Part shown: positions 23,251 through 34,628 of the stretch, piece by piece
Layout: every line of letters begins with the position of its first letter
Position numbering within the stretch: the stretch's first letter is position 1
Assembly: GCA_002261195.1 (NCBI GenBank)
Contig: MVBO01000004.1
Location: 61,746-125,745 of the forward strand
Direction of reading: 5' to 3'
DNA: 64,000 nt
From: Bifiguratus adelaidae
Lineage: Eukaryota > Mucoromycota > Endogonomycetes > Endogonales
The notes under the pieces: model-generated
What the model saw: the letters and a program-made list of their open reading frames with translations, nothing else
Told to the model about the DNA's origin: nothing
The model's database searches: none
Program-made: the position numbers and the translations under genes

Positions 23251-25649
23251 ATGGGAGCGCCAACCATGCCTGCTCGAACTAAAACTGCCAGTGTAGAAGC
23301 CGCGCCGGCTTTGCCGGGTGAAGGTGCTACGCGTCGCTCACATCGTACCAAGAATTTCGAACTGTGTGTTATCCCCACAAAGTCCGTGAGCACCCTTTAC
23401 GATGTCGTTCAATACGCCGCACGGCTATCTCCGGATCGCGATGCCTTGGGGTATCGTAGGGTGGTCAATACGGTGGAGGAGGAGAAGGAGGTTTCCAAGA
23501 TGGTAGACGGCAAGAAGGTCACCGAGAAGAAGACGTGGACTTATTTCCAAATGAGTCCCTATAGCTATTATACCTACTCGGACGTGCAAAAGGTGACTAG
23601 GGAGATTGGCTGCGGGCTCAAAAAGTTGGGTGTCCCGGAGAATGGAAAGGTGGTCCTCTTCGCTCCAACGAGGTAAGTGACTAGTACCGCGGGGAGGATG
23701 ATCACTGACGTTTTGACAGTGCCGATTGGATGTTGCTCGCACATGGCAAGTTGTGCTTCGGCGCAGTGAGAAACTCGTACTGATACCTGTTCTCTTTAGG
23801 CGCCTTCACTCAATCTCTGACTATCGTCACGGCCTATGATACCCTTGGTCCCGATGGCCTGCAACACTCCATTCTCGAGACCGGTGCTCAGGCCCTCTTT
23901 ACCACTGCCGAGCTCCTGCCGACCGTCTCAAAGGTGGTAGCCAATTGTCCAGAGCTCCGGTTTGTGGTACACACCGGGGACGCTAAAGGCGTGCACTTGG
24001 ATCAATTGGCCGAGATGAACAAGCATCTATCGGAAATCGTCAGTGTGGACCGTCTCCGAGAGCTCGGTCGGCAATATCCCGTGGATGTCGTTCCGCCTAA
24101 GCCAGAAGATATGTGCTGTATCATGTATACTTCAGGTAGTACTGGTAACCCCAAAGGCGTCATTCTCACGCACGCCAATCTTGTCGCTGCCAGTAAGTTT
24201 CTGCGTTGCACAGGTGCGAATTTGACACGCACGGACCCTAAAACGCTTTGCATCTTGCAGTCGCTGGCGTTCATCGCTTATTGGGCCACATCATCGTCCC
24301 TGGGGATAGTATCATGGCCTACTTGCCGTTGGCGCACGTCCTTGAATTCCTTGTTGAAAACTTGTGCATCTTTTGGGGGGTCACGCTCGGGTATGGTTCG
24401 GTGCGGACATTGACTGACGCCAGTGTTCGGAACTGCAAGGGCGACATTAAAGAGTTCCGACCCACCCTCATGACAGGTGTTCCTGCCGTGTGGGAATCAA
24501 TCAGAAAGGGCATCCTCGCGAAGATTAATGCCGCCCCACCCGCAACACAGGCCGTGTTTCACAGAGCCTACAAAGCGAAGGCATGGTGTATGGAGCGCGG
24601 CATGTCCACGCAATTCTTTGATAAATTGGTGTTTAACAAGATCAAGGAACAGACAGGAGGACGACTACGTTTTGCATTGAGTGGCGGCGCGCCCATCAGT
24701 ACCGAGACACAACGCTTCTTAACCGTATGCCTTGTACCCATCTTGCAAGGATATGGCATGACCGAATCTTGTGGGTAAGTGTCTGCGATGGTTCGCTGAC
24801 CGTGATGCTCAATGATGTTTTTCATTAGCATGTGTACGATTCTTCATCCGGATTTCTTCCGCGTCAACAGCGTCGGTGGACCTGTACCTTGCTGCGAAAT
24901 CAAACTCGTCGATCATAAAGATGCCGGTTACCTATCCACCAACCAACCCAAACCACAGGGGGAAATCTGGATTCGCGGTGGAAGTGTCACCGCTGGGTAC
25001 TGGAAGCGTGACGATGTCACCAAGGAATCTATTACGCCTGACGGCTGGCTTCAGACAGGTGACATTGGCGAATGGAATCCCGATGGATCCTTATCAATCA
25101 TTGATCGCAAAAAGAACCTTGTCAAACTCTCGAATGGAGAGTACATTGCTCTCGAAAAGCTCGAATCGGTGTACAAGTCATGTTTATACGTTTCCAACAT
25201 TTGTGTCTATGGCGACCCACTCAAACCCCGACCCGTCGCAATTGTGGTCCCCCTGGAAGCTCGGTTAAGAGAGATTGCCTACACAGTTCCCGAGATCAAT
25301 CACCTGGCTGAATTGGGAGACCTCAAGGACTTCTGCAATCATACAGAGATAAAAAACACAGTCTTGACCGAACTGCTGGCAGAAGGCAAACGGGGAGGCC
25401 TCAAAGGCACGGAAATGCTTTCTGATATTTACATTTGCCCTGAAGAGTGGACCACAGAAGGGGTGAGTCGCTTCCTACCGTAAATCTTATGTCATTAACG
25501 CTTCTCTTAGGGTCTCATGACAGCAGCTCAAAAGCTAAAGCGCAATGATATCTACAAGACCTTCAAGCCACAACTTGATGCCATGTGAGTAGGTTCCATT
25601 ATCCCAATAGAAGCTGACGCGTCATAGGAACATTTACCAAACTATCTAG
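23251..25649 (+). CDS. Long-chain acyl-CoA synthetase (fatty-acyl-CoA ligase)
   Basis: ATP-dependent activation of long-chain fatty acids to acyl-CoA, for lipid synthesis and beta-oxidation. Exons 23251-23672, 23720-23745, 23800-24192, 24261-24774, 24829-25462, 25511-25584, 25628-25649; 694 aa, the usual fungal Faa length. The P-loop is MYTSGSTGNPKGV. The adenylation motif is GGAPISTETQRFL with LQGYGMTESCG. The hinge is GWLQTGDIGEWNPDGSL followed by IDRKKNLVKLSNGEYIALEKLES. AHGAFTQSLTIVTAYDTLG forms only when the intron 23746-23799 is removed. That intron has a GC donor (GCAAGT) instead of GT. The C-terminus is LDAMNIYQTI, reached through a 22-bp last exon. ATG 23266 is an alternative start. 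Confidence 0.93.
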
Positions 25650-26017
25650 AATACATAGTGTCTAATCCTCAGTGTCAACATGTAGCTATCCTCCAATGCT
25701 GTCCGAATCCCAATTCTCTCTCTTTCAATGCCTAGTTTTCACTCTACATCTTTTCTCGCTTCCAAATGGATAATAAGACTTGCCTTAAATATGCTTAGGC
25801 TCCTTTTAGCCCTTTAGCCCTTTATCACTCTGCCATCCATGACTTGGTAGACCAACCACACAGCCATAGTCGTGGTTAGAGAGAGTAAGTGGACATGTGT
25901 TCCATATACAAGCTCATTGCGCACTTGGTTGCTCTCTTTTATCGGTGCTGCCCTTAGAGCTTTGCAGATTTGAGAGTCTTTGCTCATTCACTGTTTGTTA
26001 GAAAGTTTGCCAGGTTG
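25650..26017. other. Acyl-CoA synthetase 3' / OGT 5' region
   Basis: Flanking sequence between two plus-strand genes. A short direct repeat of TTTAGCCC occurs near 25805-25825. The OGT frame is open upstream to about 25970 but without ATG. Confidence 0.4.
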
Positions 26018-29000
26018 ATGCTTGATCGCCAACCTTCGCTTCTACCATTGACCACATTGAACGAGAGTATTGAGGACTTGCAGGCGAAGCGCAATCAAGC
26101 CGGGGGAGCAGCACTGGGCAGTGACACAAGTGTGAGCGGTTTGGCAGGGTCAAGCGATAGGCTGGAAGCGGATATAAGAGTTCCAGTCGGTCCCACCGCA
26201 CAACCAGAGCCAAACCTTGAGCATAACGTCAATCCCCAGGAGCTTGGCCACAGCAAGTTGAGCGAGGCTGTGAAAACCGTACCTTGTCCACTGCAGGCTG
26301 CTCAATTAGCTCGAAGCTTGTCTGATAGCACGCGCGAGCGTTCAATAGAGGAGGAAGCCAAGCTCATCCGTTCGGTCAACGAGCTAAACGTACGAGACAC
26401 CAACGGACAGAAATTACCTTCTTCTTCCTCCGGCAAGTCGCCACTCCGATCTCATAGGCTTGCGAGAAGTGGATCTGGGGTGGAACTTGCTCATTTGGCG
26501 TCCCTTGCGTCTGCCTATTCGGATTCCTCTGTCCAAGCCAAACCGGAACCGGTACCGTCGGCATCGACCCCAATCCGGCGCACAACATCGCTAGCTCGTT
26601 CGGCTTCTAATACGCTTTCAAGCAAGCGAACCTTCTCACCTTATATAAAAGTAAATACGAACGTATCGGCACCTCGTCCATCTGGCTTAGTGACACATAA
26701 GGGAGACGGATCATTAAAAGAGCGCAAAGATCGAACGACATTACAACCTAGCTCGGCACTGGCAAGGCAGACGTATTTTTCGCAAAACCTCGACTCCGCT
26801 CGCGACGTTTCTACACAAGCGCAGATACAACTGAAAGACAACAACAGCACCTACTCGACTTCGTCCTTACAAAACCCTTTGACTGGGTCCAGAGTGCGCT
26901 CAACGACAATGTCCGGCTATCCTCAGCACACTCTACATTCCCACAATATGTCAGGACAAAGCCCAGGTTATTATACCCAACAACATTTACATCAAGGATA
27001 CCAACAAGGTGGGCAGAATGCCTACATGGTTCAACCCAATTCTGCAAGTTTGACTTTCAACAATTACGCAATGAACAATGGGGCCATGGAACCTCAATCC
27101 GAGCAAGTTTATGGTTTAAATGAGATGCAATATGCGGCACAGAACCCAATGACGAATCAAGCTGCAAACGGCTCCTTTGTGCAACTCGGGTCAAACATGA
27201 TGCCACAAGAAGCTGTTGACCCAATGACAGGATACACCTCGTTTGGTAGCAGCGTCAATGCATATGGAGCTCAGCAAGCGGTGATACCCTTGCAAGCGCA
27301 AATGGTGTCACAGGTGCCATATATACAGCAAGCTACGTATCCTTCCCTCGCTGATTATGCACAGTATTACGCCCAGCATCACCCACAATCACCGGGTGGT
27401 CCGCATTATCTTCCACCCATGATGGTTCCGCCACCGAGTCCCAACACGCTGAGCTATTACTTCACTCAAAACCAAGGATGGATAGCTGGAGAAAGCTATG
27501 TGGGGAGCGGTCGCAAACGAAGAGCGCCTAGTGCTCAGGTGGAAAGAGAGTTCCATGAGGACGTGCAGAACAATCAATCTGCGCAGCCACTGCAGAATAA
27601 TGGCGTGCTGGCAAATCAAACTGAAAACTCTCTGCTGCTTGGCGACAGTTTTAATCCTGCCGTGGGCGCCTTGGACGGTCTAGAAGGTTTTCACGCTGCG
27701 AATCTGGAGCAACTACATGGCAAAACTTGGCGGTACCCCTCAGGACAGCAACCTATGCCATCAGTCAATGGCTTTGGCAACCAACAGCCATACACTCGCA
27801 TTGACGGCGGTCTTTCGCTCAACATGAGTAATCAATCCCTAAACCATGGAAATAGTGCATTGTCACCTATGAACTCGGAACAATTGTCAGGTAGCGGCTT
27901 GTCAGTCCTCCCAGGTTACAACGCTCAACATCCTCCTTTGGCTGTCGGACAGCGGAATCAGACCTACAATGGTCTTCTCTCTGGCGGGGGACACCTTCCA
28001 AGAGCAGGTTCTTCCATTGCCATTCCACATCACAATCTTGACTCACTTCAGCATCATCCTCACGGTAAATATACGCCTCATCATGCTCATTCATCATCTT
28101 ACAAATGTCGTGCAGGTTTATCGCAGCAATATCTGCAAGGACAGATGCATTCATTGCAGGCGCAACAGCAACAGATTCAAAACATAGCACAACCATCCAT
28201 CCTCACCAACCTCAACAGTAATCTCATTGGCGACGTACGATCGGAAGAATGGCGGGATCATCTCTTATCGTATGCTCACAATTTATACTCGACCAACGCC
28301 TTCACTCCAACCCTTCTGCCGCTATTACACCAAATTCACGCTGCCCACCCCACACATTTGCCGACATTATTGCTGCTGGCTTGCGTCTATTATACGCATC
28401 ACAATCATCCGCTTTCGTTGCATTACAATCAGATTATCTTGAGTCTCGATCCGACTTATGTCGAGGCCATGAGCAATATTGGAACAACCCTGCGCTCGAT
28501 GGGACGCAGTACAGAAGCAGAAGGGTGGTGGTACAAGGCCGTCCGATTACGGCCAGGATACTGGGATGCAGTTGAGAACCTAGTGGGTGTCTTGTGCAGC
28601 AGCGGCGAATCCAAAGACGAGGAAACTGCATCGCACAAAGCAACTCAAAAGACGCCCAGATACAGGGAAGCTCTCGAAGTATGCGAGTTCGTCGAGAAGC
28701 ATGTTATGGGGCGGAGTTCGATTCAGGGTGACAACAAGAGCAGCGACAAGTCCAAGGCAAAAGTGCCAAAGACGTTACCCGTTCATCAGATACCGCGTCT
28801 CCAAAACCTATTCTACGCCAAGGGCAATCTCAAATATGCCTTGGGCGACGTGTTCGGTGCTCGCGGGGAGTACGAAAAGGGCCTAGAGTTGGTGTTTGGC
28901 GAATATGACTTTATGGAAGTGGTTGCCGCAGTGGCACGAATTTCGAGCGCAAGCGGCACCAAAGACACGACTTTCGGGTCCCTATCGAAAGCGGGCGACA

Positions 29001-31961
29001 ACCAAATACCCATGGTACTACTTCAACCCGAGCATGCCGTTCGCATGATGGAGATTGTCTTCCGAGACACATCAGGTGTTCTTCCTGGGTTAAAGAGCTT
29101 GAGTCAAACTGCTACAGACAGTAGTGGTCCAGTGCAGAACGTGTTGACACAATCCAATCAGACCACCAGCACCATCCTTTTAACCCTTGCAAAGCTCTTT
29201 CAAGATATCCTGGGCAACACCGCCGAATATACGCCAGATAAGCATCAGCGACCATACCCAACATTGTCCATGCTGTTGCCCCTCTATTATCTCTCACTCG
29301 CATTACATCCTTCGCCATCCACCTGCAACAATCTAGGTATACTGTTAAGCACTATACCACCTTCCGTGGCCGCCAGCGCCGCATATATACCGGACATTGC
29401 TAAACAACAAATGCCAATCACCGGTTCATCCTTCGCGCTTCAATACTACACTTATGGTTTACAACTTGACCCGCGGCATCCACATCTTTATACCAACCTT
29501 GGCTCGCTACTGAAAGATATGGGCCATCTCCAGGAAGCCATCAAGATGTACGAGAAGGCTGTCGAATGTAATCCTCGTTTCGATGTTGCGCTTGCGAATC
29601 TCGGTAACGCTATCAAGGACATGGGCAGAGTGCAGGATTCCGTACAATGGTATATGCGCGCCGTTGAAGTAAATCCCGACTTCCGCGAGGCTATTTGTGG
29701 TCTTGTGAATGCCATGGGTGGCGTCTGCGATTGGCGCGGTCGTGGTGGTGTCGGAGGACGTGAGGCGGTCGTAGATTCCTTTGGACGCTTGACTGTTGCG
29801 AAAGCGGGAGATCGCAGTGGCTGGATGGGCAAGGTTGTTGACGTGGTTGACAAACAGTTGGATGAAGGAGCCGCATGGGGTGTTGGTCTGCTCAAGACTG
29901 CCAGTCTGGTCGACAACCTCGTTCAAAGCATGGCGCCGATAGGCGACGAGCAGTTGGAGCAAATGATACGGCATGCCATTCAAGATGTCATTGAATACAC
30001 GAGCAAAACGTCACAGAAAGATCACAACGAAGGTGGCTGGATAATCCGGTGCATTGAGCTTATTCTTCGGCGATTGCAACACAAACTATATGTTGACACG
30101 TTTGGCAAGAAATGCTACTGGGATGCTGCGAATACTCCTCCGCCTGCAATCACTGCCGACATTGCTAAACGATATCAGCGACCCATGATACCGTCATCTT
30201 TACCCAGCTCATCCTTGCCCACTGTCCTACCATTCCATACCTTCACCTATCCCCTGACTGCCCGGCAGATCCGTCTTATTTCCCATAGAAACGCGCTGCG
30301 TATATCACATATAACCCTGTCACAAACATGGGTGCCTCCACACGTCTATCCACCTCCACCTCCGCCTTGCCCTCGTATTAAACTCGGTTACGTCTCTTCG
30401 GATTTCAACAATCATCCCTTGGCACATCTGATGCAGTCCGTATTTGGCTTTCACGATCGCGACAAGTTTGAAGTCTTCTGCTATGCAACAACGCCATCCG
30501 ACGGCTCACCGTACCGTGCTAAAATTGAACGTGAAGCCGAGCACTTCTTCGATGTGAATACGTTCAGTACACAAGCTATCGTCGAGAAGGTGGTGGCTGA
30601 TGGATGCCATATCCTCGTGAATCTGAACGGTTACACCAAAGGCGCCCGCAATGAGGTTTTCGCAGCACGTCCTTGCCCAGTTCAGTGCTCATTCATGGGA
30701 TTTGCAGGCACGCTAGGAGGTGGATGGTGTGATTGGATCATTGCCGATCCCACGGTGTGCCCCCCAGAAACGGTTGCATCCGAGAAATGGCGAGAACGGC
30801 GCGGCAAACCGATTGAATGGGAAGGTGTGCATGCTGAACAGCGGCTGGTGAGCCATGTGACGGAGGACAATGATACTTTGGCTATACAGCCCGGTGAATT
30901 ACCGGGTCAAGTCGACCCAGAAGAGCTCAATGAAGGATGGGTATATAACGAAAAGTTCATATACATGCCGCATTCCTATTTTGTGAACGACCACAAGCAA
31001 GGTTTCCGGGAAGACTCAGAAGACGATCCGGCGACGATGGAGATGCATTTGGATCACGCCAGCAAAATGAAGCTATTATCCAATCCCCACTTTCGATGGG
31101 CCAGAGAGCAGGACAAACGATGGAAGATGCGACGGGAAGTATTCCCCGGCCTACGCGATGATGTTTTTATATTTGCCAACTTTAATCAACTTTACAAGGT
31201 AAGCTTGGACGTCGGTCGGTAGCTGTGACCATTTTAATTGACTGGATGCTTTTCAGATTGATCCTGGCATTTTCAAGGTGTGGCTTCGCATTCTGCAGAG
31301 AGTTCCAAATTCCATTCTCTGGCTCTTACGCTTCCCCGCAGCCGGAGAAGCTCATCTCTTACGAACCGCCACCGAGTGGGCTGGTAAGGATGTTGCTTCT
31401 CGGGTCATTTTCACCGACGTGGCTCCTAAAAATATACACATCCATCGAGGTCGCGTCGCCGACCTGTTCTTGGACACACCGGAATGCAATGCCCACACGA
31501 CAGCAGCAGATATCCTCTGGTCAGGCACACCAATCCTCACATTTCCGCGTCACATGCACAAAATGTGCTCCCGTGTAGCAGCCAGCATCGCCTTCGCCAC
31601 CGGCTACGGTGAAAAGATGGTCGTGAGCACAGAACAAGAGTACGAAAACCTGGCCATCCAATACGCCAATGTGCATTACGAGTACGTGATGGAAGAACCC
31701 GACAAGGAGGGAGCACAACAGATTGTGCATCGCTATGGAACAGGTGAATTGATGCAATTGCGCAAAGCGCTTTTCGTTTCGCGTGAAGATTCACCTCTCT
31801 TTGATACCTTACGCTGGACACGCAATCTAGAGCGCGGGTATGAAGAAGCCTGGAAACGATGGGTAGAGGGCTCAGAGTTTGAGGAAAAGGCAGCCTCAGA
31901 ATGGAACAAAAGGAGTGGATGTATTTGGGTACGGGATGTGGAGTCAAAGGAAGAGCGGTAA
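26018..31961 (+). CDS. OGT: O-GlcNAc transferase (OGT) with very long N-terminus
   Basis: Nucleocytoplasmic transferase adding single GlcNAc to Ser/Thr from UDP-GlcNAc. Exons 26018-31198 and 31257-31961; 1961 aa against ~1046 for human OGT. Residues 1-740 are low-complexity Ser/Gln/Asn/Tyr. TPR-like units lie at ~785-860 and ~1150-1240 (YTNLGSLLKDMGHLQEAIKM, LANLGNAIKDMGRVQDSVQW). The GT41 catalytic part starts ~1453. IKLGYVSSDFNNHPLAHLMQS carries the catalytic-region histidine, HILVNLNGYTKGARNE follows, and NFNQLYKIDPGIFKVWLRIL carries the lysine equivalent to human K842. CNAHTTAADILWSGTPI is the UDP-binding turn. These match metazoan OGT better than plant SPY. A ~130-residue insert with acidic stretches separates PVQCSFMGFAGT from FANFNQLYK. 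The intron falls directly after the lysine codon. An upstream first exon cannot be excluded. Confidence 0.9.
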
Positions 31962-32276
31962 CATGTAGAGTAAGGAAGACGTTGTATAGAATTTCGTGTA
32001 CCATAGACGCAATGATTTGAACAAGAAAGCACAAGGCGGCACTTACCTGGCATGACCAACTGAAATGTAACTGGAAAAAGTGCAGAGTGTCAGTGGGCTG
32101 GAGTGCTTAGGCGACGATGCGCAAGTGTCTGAACCTGCAAAGGTGTGTGAGCCGAACGGTGTGCGGCGCGGCAAAAGCGTAAGGTAAGCGTGTGCGAAAA
32201 CAAATAGACTTTATAAATGTTCGCTCCTGGTACAACTATCGAATCTGAAGCCGAATGCAAGTCGATACATGTGCGT
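31962..32276. other. Convergent 3' flanks of OGT and RRM gene
   Basis: Tail-to-tail spacer holding both transcripts' 3' ends. No gene supported. Confidence 0.4.
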
Positions 32277-33213
32277 CTAATACGGCTCCCGGACTGGACG
32301 AGAGTAGGGGTCATATCGCGGAGCGGGTGGGGGCGGTGGACCTCGACGGTCGCGGTCGTATCGATCGTAGCCTCTGTCCGGTCCCCTGTCCATCCTTGGG
32401 TCGTAACCGCGGTCGTAGCGATCATAACGATCCGGAGGTGGTGGCGGTGGGCGATCGTAATAGCCTCGATCATAACGTGAGGACGGTGGTGGAGGTCTAT
32501 CATACCGATCGTAACGGTCATAACGATCATAGCCACGATCACGGTCATAACGGTCATAACGAGGATAGTCCATGCGAGGATCAGGTCTATCCGAGTACCT
32601 GCGATCTGAACCGGGGGTTGGTCTTGATTCCGGGTCGCCTCGGTCTCCAGACTTACCCCGAGGATCATCGCGCTTAGGGGGGCCGTAGTAACGGCCAGGA
32701 GTAGGCGTGCGAGCGCGGCCTCTCTTGGCTTTTTCGATCGTCAAGACACGGCCCATATATTCAACCCCGGTAGCCCCATCAATAGCGCGGTCAGCATCTT
32801 CAGAAGTCATCATCCGTACGAAACCAAATCCACGAGATTCCCGCGTATGTGGGTCCGTCATGATTTCTGCCTTTTCCACCTTGCCGAACTTGCTGAAGTA
32901 CTCTTCCAAATCTTCCACGCGAACACTATTCGATAAGCCTGTTACAAATAAGTTGTTGCCCGGGTTGGCATCGCCACTGCAGGGAGAGTATGGGCCTCAG
33001 TAAGGTCAATAAGCAATATTGCCATGTTGTTACCTTGAAGGCCGGCTCTCTGGTCGACCACGCTCTGCGCGTTCAGGCGGAGACCAACGTCCCCCGTTCT
33101 CTCTGGGAGAAGCACTACGAGAGTCTCTTGCACGGTCGGGGTTACCTATATACCGTAAGTGGACGACCTTCTCACCCTCGGCGACACGTACCCCATCCTT
33201 CATCTTCACCCAT
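32277..33213 (-). CDS. Tra2-like RRM splicing factor
   Basis: Putative SR-type splicing regulator. Exons in gene order: 33192-33213, 33034-33145, 32277-32976; 277 aa. A short RS-like start (RDSRSASPRENG...RGRPESRPS) precedes one RRM (residues ~50-125). RNP2 is NLFVTGLS and RNP1 is RGFGFVRM, and the linker ATGVEYMGRVLTIEKAKRGR is close to transformer-2. The C-terminal ~130 residues are built of YDRYDR/RGYDRYD units and Pro-runs, encoded by tandem CGATCATAACG-type DNA repeats (about 32400-32560). The start MGEDEGWG requires the first intron 33146-33191. Retaining it instead gives a longer frame from a downstream ATG, which looks less likely. A TGACGTCA octamer lies 63 bp upstream of the ATG. 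Confidence 0.75.
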
Positions 33214-33819
33214 GATGTGCGAGTGACAAGCTGAAAGCGCAGCAAAAGGCAAGAAAAACAAGGCCCTAAAAGGTGTGACGTCATGGGCACACTTTTACCC
33301 TAACCCTATGTGACCGTTTTGATTGAAGGAGCAAAACAGGCATGGATGAACGAAACGCTATATGTAGGATGTTGCTTAGAGAGAGAGGATGTGGGCATGA
33401 CTATGTACATGCTCACACACGAGGATCTCTCTCCACAGCAGTTTGGTCTATGCACTAAGCTTGAGTCCCTGATCGATGGTGGCATCAGCAACTTTAAAGT
33501 AGTGCAATTGCAAGTGAAATATACATTAAAGAAATATGACGCGTGAGGAAGCAACCCTTCTTGCATCGTCCCCCTGTTTATTCAGCATGTACTACGACGG
33601 ATGATGATACTCTTTGCCAGAAAAGCTATCTCGGTCATCAACCCGATAACCCTGACTCACGTCTACTGGCTGACCAATCAGAATGAGCGTATAGGCGAAA
33701 AAGAGGCCAAAATTACACCGCGTTCAAAGAGTGCGTGGATGGATAATATATACTCCATGGCAGACGCATAACCATGCTTTTCCATTGCAGCAACCAAGAC
33801 TAGATACCACAAGAACAGC
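33214..33819. other. Divergent promoter, RRM and DUF1772 genes
   Basis: Contains the CRE-like octamer and a telomere-repeat-like CCCTAACCCTA at 33298-33308. A 67-codon ATG frame at 33343-33546 has no recognisable domain. Nothing else is supported. Confidence 0.45.
33276..33283. promoter_or_regulatory. CRE-like octamer TGACGTCA
   Basis: Palindrome 63 bp upstream of the RRM-protein ATG, followed 14 bp later by a TTAGGG-type element (CCCTAACCCTA). bZIP binding is inferred. Confidence 0.45.
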
Positions 33820-34257
33820 ATGGACACCTTCTATTGGGCAAAGAGAGTGGCATTGGCCGGTACAGGACTCTTTGCTGGCATCGGCTTGACGGTCAGTTAC
33901 GTGGGAGTGCCCACGGTCAAGGCGACCTCGGATCCCCTGCCGTCCTTCCTGGTCTTGTACACGCGTGGTTCACATATTGCGATAACTACCATCTTGGTCA
34001 GCACTTTTGCCGGTCTACTCGAATACTATGAGACCCATCAACCGAAATATTTGTATGGCGCGCTCTTATCCTTTGTCAGTGCACCGATCACCGCCATTTT
34101 CATCATGCCCCTCAACAAGCGCCTCTCGAACCTCTCACGCGAAAAAGGCGACACCTATGACCGTGCGCTCGTTCAAGGTCTCGTGGACAAATGGGCCAGT
34201 TTGCAACGTCTCCGAGCCATCGCAGGTGCACTCGCTTTTATCGTTCAATTGATGTAG
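33820..34257 (+). CDS. DUF1772 small membrane protein (anthrone-oxygenase-like)
   Basis: Single exon, 145 aa. Four hydrophobic helices are visible: LAGTGLFAGIGLTVSYVGVP, HIAITTILVSTFAGLLEY, YGALLSFVSAPITAIFIM and LRAIAGALAFIVQLM. A central MPLNKRLSNL follows the third helix. The layout and the N-K-x-L motif match the DUF1772 family, some members of which act as anthrone oxygenases in polyketide clusters. No polyketide gene is nearby, so a metabolic role is not implied. Function unknown. Confidence 0.65.
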   Translation: MDTFYWAKRVALAGTGLFAGIGLTVSYVGVPTVKATSDPLPSFLVLYTRGSHIAITTILVSTFAGLLEYYETHQPKYLYGALLSFVSAPITAIFIMPLNKRLSNLSREKGDTYDRALVQGLVDKWASLQRLRAIAGALAFIVQLM

Positions 34258-34628
34258 ACCATTCCATCAATGTCTTGCAGTATAGTAGTTTAGGACATGT
34301 ATATCGTGGGTGGGTGTGTGTGTGTGAATATATACGAGGTGAATTGAACGTGAAGTATCCTAAGCCACAGTGACCCTTACGGTAGGTAGAATACAGCGAA
34401 AAGTTGCGCCAGTCGAACACTCTTGGCTCCAGTGTCTCACTATTCCATCTACTCTGTACCTTTTCTCTCGCCTCGCGCGCCCATCCACTCTCTATCCGCT
34501 ACCTCCTAGCGCTTATACTCACTCGTCTTTTCCCCTTCAAACCCCAATTTTGCACTCACTTCACTTACGCACGTGGCAAGTTGCTTGGCCTTGTCACCGC
34601 TCGTTTTATAGTAGTCGTTGTTCCCATC
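34258..34628. other. GATA-factor 5' leader region
   Basis: Holds a short GT-rich run near 34311-34326 and a C/T-rich leader directly before the GATA-factor ATG. The reading frame is open upstream of that ATG to 34404 but has no ATG. Confidence 0.4.

Noticed and set aside
25614..25623. TGACGCGTCA palindrome
   Set aside because: Falls inside the last synthetase intron next to the acceptor, so a promoter role is unlikely.
32400..32560. Tandem CGATCATAACG-like DNA repeats
   Set aside because: Fully explained as codons of the YDRYDR protein repeat in the RRM gene, not an independent repeat element or CRISPR.
33310..33546. Small plus-strand frame in the RRM/DUF1772 spacer
   Set aside because: Begins at GTG, first ATG gives 67 codons with no recognisable content; overlapped by an equally long antisense frame.
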